Below the pieces are notes generated by a model, which made no database searches, was not told the DNA's origin, and was given only the letters and a program-made list of their open reading frames with translations. Position numbers and translations under genes: made by a program. Of a DNA stretch of 64,000 bases, positions 57,746 to 64,000 are shown in pieces. Within the stretch, counting starts at the first letter, position 1, and each line of letters begins with the position of its first letter. Source of the DNA: Acinetobacter junii CIP 64.5 (GTDB lineage Bacteria; Pseudomonadota; Gammaproteobacteria; Pseudomonadales; Moraxellaceae); contig NZ_KB849655.1 in the NCBI RefSeq assembly GCF_000368765.1, forward strand, positions 979,231-1,043,230. The letters run 5' to 3'.

Positions 57746-59638
57746 TTAGAATGTACGTGGTTTAGGTTCAATAGCTTCAACCGTTAATGGATTGAAACGT
57801 ACTGGTTTATATTCAAGACGATTGTCTGAAGAATACCATAACGTATGTTTCATCCACTCATCATCACGACGACCATAAGAGTAAGTCGGATGATCTGGCG
57901 CTAATTCATAATCAACAACGGTATGCGCACCACGACATTCTTTACGTGCAGCAGCAGAAATCAAGGTTGCTTTAGCAACTTCATACAAGTTTTCAACTTC
58001 TAATGCTTCAATACGTGCAGTATTGAATACTTTAGATTTGTCTTTCAAATGAATGTTACGAACACGTGATTCGATCGCAAGAATTTCTTTAACACCTTTA
58101 TCAAGTAATGCTTGTGTACGGAATACACCAGCATGATCTTGAACGATGTCACGAATTACATCAGCAACTTCTTGCGCATTTTCGCCAGATGTAGATTCAT
58201 CCAACTTACGTACACGTGCCAATGTGTTTTCTAACACATCGTTTGGTAATGGAGCATAATCATCACCATGGTGTTTAGTCACATAATCAATAATGTGTTC
58301 ACCAGCAGCTTTACCAAATACAACAAGGTCAAGCAACGAGTTAGTACCTAAACGGTTTGCGCCATGAACAGATACACATGAGCACTCACCGATTGCATAG
58401 AAACCTTTAACTGGTTTCACATAATCACGTGTGCCTTTATATGTATATTGTTTTGTATCTTTATCATAGTGAGCAGAGAATTCACCCTCTTCAACACCAT
58501 GAGGTACAACAACTTGACCATGGATATTCGTTGGAATACCACCCATTTGATAATGGATTGTTGGTACTACAGGAATTGGCTCTTTAGTACAGTCAACGTT
58601 CGCGAATTTCTTACCAATCTCAAATACTGATGGTAAACGCTTCATGATTGTATCAGCACCCAAGTGTGTCATATCTAATAGGATATAATCACCTTTTGGA
58701 CCACAACCACGACCTTCTTTAATTTCCTGATCCATAGAACGAGATACGAAATCACGTGGAGCCAAGTCTTTTAAAGTCGGTGCATAACGTTCCATGAATG
58801 GTTCGCCGTCTTTGTTGCGAAGGATACCACCCTCACCACGACAACCCTCAGTTAACAATACACCAGCGCCCGCAACACCCGTTGGGTGGAATTGCCAGAA
58901 TTCCATATCTTGTAATGGAATACCCGCACGAGCAGCCATACCCAAACCATCACCAGTATTGATGTAGGCGTTGGTAGATGCACGGTAAACACGGCCAGCA
59001 CCACCTGTAGCAAATAATGTTGCTTTTGCTTGGAATACTGCGATGTTACCTGTTTCTTGATCAATTGCAGTTACACCAAGTACATCACCTTCTTCGTTAC
59101 GAATTAGATCTAATGCAATCCATTCAACAAAGAATTGAGTACCCATTTTTACGTTGCTTTGATACAACGTGTGTAGTAGTGCATGACCAGTACGGTCAGC
59201 TGCAGCACAAGCACGTGGAACTGCTTTTTCACCGTAGTTTGCAGAGTGACCACCAAATGGACGCTGATAAATCGTACCATCTTCGTTACGGTCAAACGGC
59301 ATACCTAAATGCTCTAACTCATAAACAACTTTCGGTGCTTCACGAGTCATAAACTCAATCGCATCTTGGTCGCCTAACCAGTCAGAACCTTTTACTGTGT
59401 CGTAGAAATGATAATGCCAGTTATCTTCTTGCATATTTCCTAACGATGCACCAATACCACCTTGAGCAGCAACTGTATGCGAACGTGTTGGGAATACTTT
59501 GGTTAATACAGCAACTTTCAAACCTGCTTGAGCAAGTTGGTAAGCAGCACGCATACCAGAACCACCACCACCAACGATAACTGAATCGAATGATAGTGTT
59601 TGAATATTTGAATAATTTTCTTTAGGGGTAGTTGCCAT
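57746..59638 (-). CDS. sdhA: Succinate dehydrogenase flavoprotein subunit
   Basis: Oxidises succinate to fumarate with covalent FAD. The 630-residue protein has the dinucleotide fold VIVGGGGSGMRAAYQLAQAG, the flavin-linking histidine in TRSHTVAAQGGIGASLGN (about residue 54), the active loop FHPTGVAGAGVLLTEGCRGEGG and the C-terminal HGANRLGTNSLLDLVVFG. It is somewhat longer than E. coli SdhA (588). It lies 12 bp after sdhD. Confidence 0.97.
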   Translation of the reverse strand: MATTPKENYSNIQTLSFDSVIVGGGGSGMRAAYQLAQAGLKVAVLTKVFPTRSHTVAAQGGIGASLGNMQEDNWHYHFYDTVKGSDWLGDQDAIEFMTREAPKVVYELEHLGMPFDRNEDGTIYQRPFGGHSANYGEKAVPRACAAADRTGHALLHTLYQSNVKMGTQFFVEWIALDLIRNEEGDVLGVTAIDQETGNIAVFQAKATLFATGGAGRVYRASTNAYINTGDGLGMAARAGIPLQDMEFWQFHPTGVAGAGVLLTEGCRGEGGILRNKDGEPFMERYAPTLKDLAPRDFVSRSMDQEIKEGRGCGPKGDYILLDMTHLGADTIMKRLPSVFEIGKKFANVDCTKEPIPVVPTIHYQMGGIPTNIHGQVVVPHGVEEGEFSAHYDKDTKQYTYKGTRDYVKPVKGFYAIGECSCVSVHGANRLGTNSLLDLVVFGKAAGEHIIDYVTKHHGDDYAPLPNDVLENTLARVRKLDESTSGENAQEVADVIRDIVQDHAGVFRTQALLDKGVKEILAIESRVRNIHLKDKSKVFNTARIEALEVENLYEVAKATLISAAARKECRGAHTVVDYELAPDHPTYSYGRRDDEWMKHTLWYSSDNRLEYKPVRFNPLTVEAIEPKPRTF

Positions 59639-59650
59639 GATCTCTTCCTA

Positions 59651-60031
59651 TCAATTTGCCCAGAAAATCTGGATACCCCAGATTGCGTATACGAACACTG
59701 AAATAATGACAGCAGAAGTTAACACAAGGCGTAAACCTGAAGCCGAAGGACCCATTTGACGTGTCGTTACATAATCTGTAAAGACTTGCCACATACCAAT
59801 CCAAGCGTGCGCAACAAGCGATAACACAGCTAACAATGAGAAAATTTTCATTGGAAGCGTTAGCATAAAGCCAGCCCATTGCTCATAACCGAATCCACTA
59901 TTGCATAGGATCCAGCCAAACATAACGACAGTATAAGCAGCTAAAACTACAGCTGATACACGTTGGATATACCAATCGCGAGAACCTGAACCCGTTAAAC
60001 CTGTAGCACTTTTCATTAGAACATAATCCAT
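59651..60031 (-). CDS. sdhD: Succinate dehydrogenase membrane anchor SdhD
   Basis: A 126-residue three-helix membrane subunit that helps bind heme b and quinone. Helices lie at about residues 25-45, 60-80 and 100-122. The family signs are SGSRDWYIQRVSAVVLAAYTV near the start and LVAHAWIGMWQVFTDYV, whose histidine is a likely heme ligand. Its start overlaps the sdhC end by 16 bp, so the two are translationally coupled. Confidence 0.92.
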   Translation of the reverse strand: MDYVLMKSATGLTGSGSRDWYIQRVSAVVLAAYTVVMFGWILCNSGFGYEQWAGFMLTLPMKIFSLLAVLSLVAHAWIGMWQVFTDYVTTRQMGPSASGLRLVLTSAVIISVFVYAIWGIQIFWAN

Positions 60032-60417
60032 ACAAAAGCTGCGACAATACCGATCACAGATAAGATCAACGAAACTGTAGCTGCAATACGACCACTTTGT
60101 AATTCCTCAGCAAAACCAAGGTCAGCAAGTAGATGTTTGATACCTGCAATAAAATGGAAGATTAAGCCTGCTACAAATACCCATACGATGAAACGTACTA
60201 AGATATTTCCGAAAACGACATTTTTTACGTAGTCAAATCCTTCTGGTGAAGATAGAGATTTATCCAAAATCCACAAAAGAACAGCGACTAATAAGAAAAC
60301 GATTACACCAGATAGACGGTGTAGAATTGATGCAATAGCCACGGGTGAGCGTAAATTTACCGCTAACACCTGACCCATGGACAAATTGACAGGTCTGTTG
60401 CTTTTCACAGCGGGCAT
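60016..60417 (-). CDS. sdhC: Succinate dehydrogenase cytochrome b556 subunit SdhC
   Basis: A 133-residue three-helix membrane subunit. RPVNLSMGQVL and the SxxSILHRLSGV motif (here ASILHRLSGVIVFLL, residues about 30-44) are typical, and the heme-ligand histidine lies in FHFIAGIKHLLADLG (about residue 95). It is first in sdhCDAB. The next 900 bp upstream are the divergent region shared with gltA. Confidence 0.93.
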   Translation of the reverse strand: MPAVKSNRPVNLSMGQVLAVNLRSPVAIASILHRLSGVIVFLLVAVLLWILDKSLSSPEGFDYVKNVVFGNILVRFIVWVFVAGLIFHFIAGIKHLLADLGFAEELQSGRIAATVSLILSVIGIVAAFVWIMF

Positions 60418-61317
60418 CCTGTAGGTAGAAACTCCAACTGGAGTTTGTTTGAATTAATTCAAAGGAAAGCTGGCATTGTCAGGCAAGCACAGCACATGCC
60501 TAACCTATATAACGACAACGAATTATAAAACGTGAAATATCAAAATACAAACAATCAGCTTTCTCTTTAGTCGAAAAAAGCCTTAAATAAGAATCATTCA
60601 CAAGAATAAGCAAGAAAAATCAATGGACCTACCATACAAAAATTACATATCATATTGATTTTTAAAAACATTACATCAAATGCAATTTATTATTTTTATT
60701 TTTAAATTTCGAATATATTCCTTCAAAATCATTAAGAAATTATTAAAGCATCATACTAAAGTCATATATTTGGATCGATTATTTATATACTCAGAAATAA
60801 TACCCCTCATTTTAATATTAAATATAACTAAGCGATAATCTATCAAGCAAAGATGATTTTAGTAAAAAATTAGTCATTTTTTAATCAGTTGATCGCACCG
60901 TAATAGAACAAATAAAAATTCCTTTATTTTTCAATCAACATTTTTTTTAATGATAATTTAAATCTAAGGCATGAGAAATATAGGGTTTTGGCATTTTATT
61001 TCAAAAAATTTTAGGAATCTATAAATCAAAAAGTGTTAAAAATTTACTTACAATTGTACTGATGCTTCATTTTTTTTCTGCACCTAAAACATGATTTGAC
61101 ATATTATACTCGACCGGTGCTGTGATTTTACTCAATTTTCCCGTTGATACTGAATGACTAATTGACTGTGATAACGTCATTTTTTATCCCTAAGTATAAT
61201 TGACAAAATTTTAGTAGCCACTAATCTTATAGCAAATTTTGACACCGTCTGATTCGCACATGACAAGATTAGGATTTCGAGTCAGATAATCATTCACCAG
61301 GACAGGAGATCTATTGA
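60418..61317. other. Long divergent region between sdhC and gltA
   Basis: A 900-bp gene-free region that must carry both the sdh and gltA promoters. It has a short inverted repeat AGGCA / TGCCT (about 60481-60501), long A/T runs, and one reasonable gltA promoter (listed separately). No open frame or sRNA terminator was recognised. Its size suggests complex control or an unseen transcript. Confidence 0.5.
61200..61227 (+). promoter_or_regulatory. Candidate gltA promoter
   Basis: TTGACA (61200-61205), a 16-bp spacer and TAATCT (61222-61227), with a start near 61235 and a leader of about 85 nt. A separate TATAAT (61195-61200) lies just before it, without a good -35. Confidence 0.4.
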
Positions 61318-62592
61318 ATGTCTGCAGCAACTGGCAAAAAAGCCGTATTACAGCTTGATGGCAAAGAAATTGAATTACCAATTTACAGCGGCACATTGGG
61401 CCCAGATGTAATTGACGTTAAAGATGTATTAGCATCAGGTCACTTTACTTTCGATCCTGGTTTTATGGCGACAGCGGCTTGCGAATCTAAGATCACATTC
61501 ATTGACGGTGACAAAGGTGTTTTATTACACCGTGGTTATCCAATTGATCAATTAGCGACTCAAGCAGACTACTTAGAAACTTGTTATTTATTATTAAATG
61601 GCGAGCTTCCAAATGCTGAACAAAAAACTGAATTTGACGCAAAAGTACGTAACCACACTATGGTTCACGACCAAGTAAGCCGTTTCTTCAATGGTTTCCG
61701 TCGTGATGCTCACCCTATGGCGATCATGGTTGGTGTAGTTGGTGCTTTATCTGCGTTCTATCACAACGGTTTAGACATCGAAGATGTTAACCATCGTGAA
61801 ATCACTGCAATTCGTTTAATCGCGAAAATCCCTACGCTTGCAGCGTGGAGCTACAAGTACACTGTAGGTCAACCATTCATTTACCCTCGTAATGATTTAA
61901 GCTACGCAGAAAACTTCTTACACATGATGTTTGCTACGCCTGCTGATCGTGACTACAAAGTAAATCCTGTTCTTGCGCGCGCAATGGACCGTATTTTCAC
62001 GCTTCATGCTGACCACGAACAAAATGCATCGACTTCTACAGTTCGTCTTGCAGGTTCTACTGGTGCAAACCCTTATGCATGTATCTCTGCTGGTATCTCT
62101 GCACTTTGGGGACCTGCTCACGGTGGTGCAAACGAAGCTGTACTTAAAATGTTAGATGAAATTGGTAGCGTTGAAAACGTTGCTGAATTCATGGAAAAAG
62201 TAAAACGTAAAGAAGTGAAGCTTATGGGCTTCGGTCACCGCGTTTATAAAAACTTTGACCCTCGCGCTAAAGTAATGAAGCAAACTTGTGACGAAGTTCT
62301 TGAAGCATTAGGCATCAACGATCCACAATTGCAGCTTGCTATGGAACTTGAGCGTATTGCATTGAACGACCCGTACTTCGTAGAGCGTAAGCTTTACCCG
62401 AACGTAGACTTCTACTCAGGTATCATCTTAAAAGCGATTGGTATCCCAACAGAAATGTTTACTGTAATTTTCGCTCTTGCACGTACTGTTGGTTGGATCA
62501 GCCACTGGTTAGAAATGCACAGCGGTCCTTACAAAATCGGTCGTCCGCGTCAGCTTTATACTGGCTCGACTCAACGCGATATCAAACGTTAA
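61318..62592 (+). CDS. gltA: Type II citrate synthase
   Basis: Joins acetyl-CoA and oxaloacetate as the first step of the TCA cycle. The 424-residue protein is the hexameric, NADH-regulated gammaproteobacterial type. It starts with the N-terminal zinc-ribbon-like domain region ([22 protein letters not shown]), and has the active-site residues in [34 protein letters not shown] and [15 protein letters not shown], with the catalytic Asp in [12 protein letters not shown] precedes the ATG. It faces away from sdhCDAB and ends at a strong terminator. Confidence 0.97.
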   Translation: MSAATGKKAVLQLDGKEIELPIYSGTLGPDVIDVKDVLASGHFTFDPGFMATAACESKITFIDGDKGVLLHRGYPIDQLATQADYLETCYLLLNGELPNAEQKTEFDAKVRNHTMVHDQVSRFFNGFRRDAHPMAIMVGVVGALSAFYHNGLDIEDVNHREITAIRLIAKIPTLAAWSYKYTVGQPFIYPRNDLSYAENFLHMMFATPADRDYKVNPVLARAMDRIFTLHADHEQNASTSTVRLAGSTGANPYACISAGISALWGPAHGGANEAVLKMLDEIGSVENVAEFMEKVKRKEVKLMGFGHRVYKNFDPRAKVMKQTCDEVLEALGINDPQLQLAMELERIALNDPYFVERKLYPNVDFYSGIILKAIGIPTEMFTVIFALARTVGWISHWLEMHSGPYKIGRPRQLYTGSTQRDIKR

Positions 62593-62614
62593 TTTTCAAC
62601 AGAATCTTAATGTT

Positions 62615-62643
62615 AAAAAAGCTGCCTGATGGCAGCTTTTTTT
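62615..62643 (+). terminator. Intrinsic terminator after gltA
   Basis: AAAAAAGCTGCC, TGAT loop, GGCAGCTTTTTTT. Perfect stem with a seven-T run. Confidence 0.88.
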
Positions 62644-62669
62644 ATTAGATACTTAATTTATAAAATAAA

Positions 62670-63335
62670 TTAACGTCCCCACTCTACGTCTTTCGCATAA
62701 GGTTCTACCATTTTGATACGCTTCACATTCTCTTTTTCAATTTGAGTTAAACGTGAATCCACATTGGTAAAACACGGCATGTACCAATCATAATCAGCAA
62801 ATGTAGCAGCCCAACTTTTATTCTGGAATGCATACCCATGACGTGCATAGATTTCATTACGCATATATTGCAACTCACCTAAAGCAACTTGTAGATCTGC
62901 ATCTTTTAATAATTTACGAGATGCTTCTGGATAGTTACCTTCATCTTTTGCATAGTTACACTGCTGTGCTTTCAAGTTAAAAAACTTTGGTTTAACTGTT
63001 TTGCTACTGGGTAACCATTGTGCATCGATCTCTGTAACATTATTTTTATAATCTAAAATGAACTGACCAAAGGTAGCACCTTGCCCTAATTCATTCAAAG
63101 TTGCTTTATAAACTGAGCCACTTTTTTGAAGACTTCCCTTAAATTTAGTTTGCTTACCATTTAACAAACTATACCCTGTGAGTTGATCTCCTTTCTGTTG
63201 AAAGAACAAAGAAATTTTTTGTCCATCGTTATACAATCCTGTCCAAGATAAGGCGAGCTGTGGGGTTTGAGCAAAACTCAAGGTACAACATGTTAAAGCA
63301 GCTGTAAAAGTTAAAAACTTAACTAATTTATTCAT
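62670..63335 (-). CDS. Exported YARHG-domain protein
   Basis: A secreted or periplasmic protein of unknown function, 221 residues from the ATG at 63335, which leaves a standard signal peptide (MNKLVKFLTFTAALTCCTLSFAQ in two parts). A start at 63383 would add 16 residues before the signal and is unlikely. The N-terminal half (about 25-115) is beta-rich. The YARHG domain is at about 135-205: LQYMRNEIYARHGYAFQNKSW, then DYDWYMPCFTNVDSRL. YARHG domains are extracellular and of unknown role. Confidence 0.8.
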   Translation of the reverse strand: MNKLVKFLTFTAALTCCTLSFAQTPQLALSWTGLYNDGQKISLFFQQKGDQLTGYSLLNGKQTKFKGSLQKSGSVYKATLNELGQGATFGQFILDYKNNVTEIDAQWLPSSKTVKPKFFNLKAQQCNYAKDEGNYPEASRKLLKDADLQVALGELQYMRNEIYARHGYAFQNKSWAATFADYDWYMPCFTNVDSRLTQIEKENVKRIKMVEPYAKDVEWGR

Positions 63336-63406
63336 ATTTCTAAGCTCATCAAATATAAAGTTATTGCATTTATTCTTAGTCAATCATGATAACAATGATC
63401 AATGAT

Positions 63407-64000
63407 ATGTGGAAAACTCTAAATCCCCTTACTCGACTTATAACCACATTCATTTTCTTTTACTTATTTATATTGATGGTAGAAATTTGTATTCAATATT
63501 TTCCTTGGTCAAATCAATCCAATTTTTTAGTCCTAAAACAAGATGTAGTCCTGACTCAGCCTTGGCGCATCGCCTTCCAAATTCATGTCTTAACGAGCAG
63601 TTTTGTTCTTTTAGCTGGCTTTACTCAATTTTCACAATATATTCGTAAAAAATTTAGTCTTGTTCATCGTTATGCAGGTTGGATTTATATTGTTTCAACT
63701 CTAGGTTTTGCACTACCAAGCGGTTTGATATTGGCGGTGTATGCCAATGGCGGCTTCAGTACCCAATTGTGTTTTATTTTGCTAGGACTTCTTTGGGGAA
63801 TCAGCACTTTAATTGCGCTATATTTTGCGATTAGGAAACAATGGTTTCGACATCGTGACTGGATGATAAGAAGTTTTGCTTTAGCTTTATCTGCCTTGAG
63901 TTTAAGAACATGGAAACTCGTGTTATACGAACTACAACCTTACATTGACTGGCTAACACCAATCCATATATATCAACTAGAAGCATGGCTAGGCTGGACA
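63407..64000 (+). CDS. DUF2306 membrane protein, cut by the window edge
   Basis: An open frame from ATG 63407 runs to the last base (198 codons without a stop). It has five to six hydrophobic segments and DUF2306 signs: FQIHVLTSSFVLLAGFTQF, then HRYAGWIYIVSTL, and FRHRDWMIRSFALALSALSLRTWK near the edge. The paired histidines (HRY and HRDW) could bind a heme or metal. Function unknown. The start codon is tentative; another ATG lies at 63402 in a different frame. It is divergent from the YARHG gene. Confidence 0.75.
   Translation, partial: MWKTLNPLTRLITTFIFFYLFILMVEICIQYFPWSNQSNFLVLKQDVVLTQPWRIAFQIHVLTSSFVLLAGFTQFSQYIRKKFSLVHRYAGWIYIVSTLGFALPSGLILAVYANGGFSTQLCFILLGLLWGISTLIALYFAIRKQWFRHRDWMIRSFALALSALSLRTWKLVLYELQPYIDWLTPIHIYQLEAWLGWT

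Overview
The window is chromosomal DNA from a low-GC gammaproteobacterium that is almost certainly an Acinetobacter (Moraxellaceae). The basis is the protein sequences, the AT-rich intergenic DNA, the order gltA / sdhCDAB / sucAB-lpd / sucCD, and a likely Aar sRNA downstream of trpS. No rRNA, tRNA, prophage, plasmid or CRISPR locus was seen. Most of the window is core genome; the accessory parts are one IS3-family element and probably the yqiJK-pgaABCD block.

Layout. 0-8 kb: the first codons of greB, two SLT-type lytic transglycosylases, an SCP2-like protein, ttcA, htpX, a DUF4112 protein and mgtE. A tight group of four DnaA-box-like sites lies between ttcA and the second transglycosylase. 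8-18 kb: an RND efflux permease without partner genes, a phosphoethanolamine-transferase-like sulfatase-fold protein, a GlpQ-like lipoprotein, pnuC, an EamA exporter and a lipoprotein hydrolase. The EamA gene is preceded by a folded leader RNA ending in an intrinsic terminator. 18-25.5 kb: a VWA lipoprotein and the conserved folP-ftsH-rlmE // yhbY cluster, then a protein built of 11-residue repeats. 25.7-31 kb: a carAB-greA region in which carA begins with TTG and overlaps the stop codon of a 29-codon leader ORF. 31-34 kb: a CatB-type acetyltransferase, a UspA protein, and an IS3 element that has split a small reading frame. 34-39 kb: an NhaP-type antiporter, a YpfJ zinc peptidase, a DUF808 protein and trpS.

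39-48 kb: a probable Aar sRNA, yqiJ-yqiK (membrane OB-fold protein and flotillin), and the pgaABCD operon for poly-N-acetylglucosamine, transcribed toward yqiK. 48.5-62.6 kb: the lower TCA cycle. sucAB-lpd (2-oxoglutarate dehydrogenase), sucCD and sdhCDAB read leftward, and gltA reads rightward across a 900-bp gap. The right edge has a YARHG lipid-free periplasmic protein and a DUF2306 membrane protein that runs off the window.

The most interesting unexplained signals are four. First, the EamA leader, with nested helices, a co-extensive 43-codon ORF, and a segment that can pair with the 5' arm of the terminator. Second, the carAB leader ORF with a hairpin and U-tract inside it. Third, the DnaA-box cluster away from any dnaA gene. 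Fourth, three 10-bp direct repeats overlapping the predicted Aar promoter. All RNA folds and promoters were found by eye and no folding energies were calculated.
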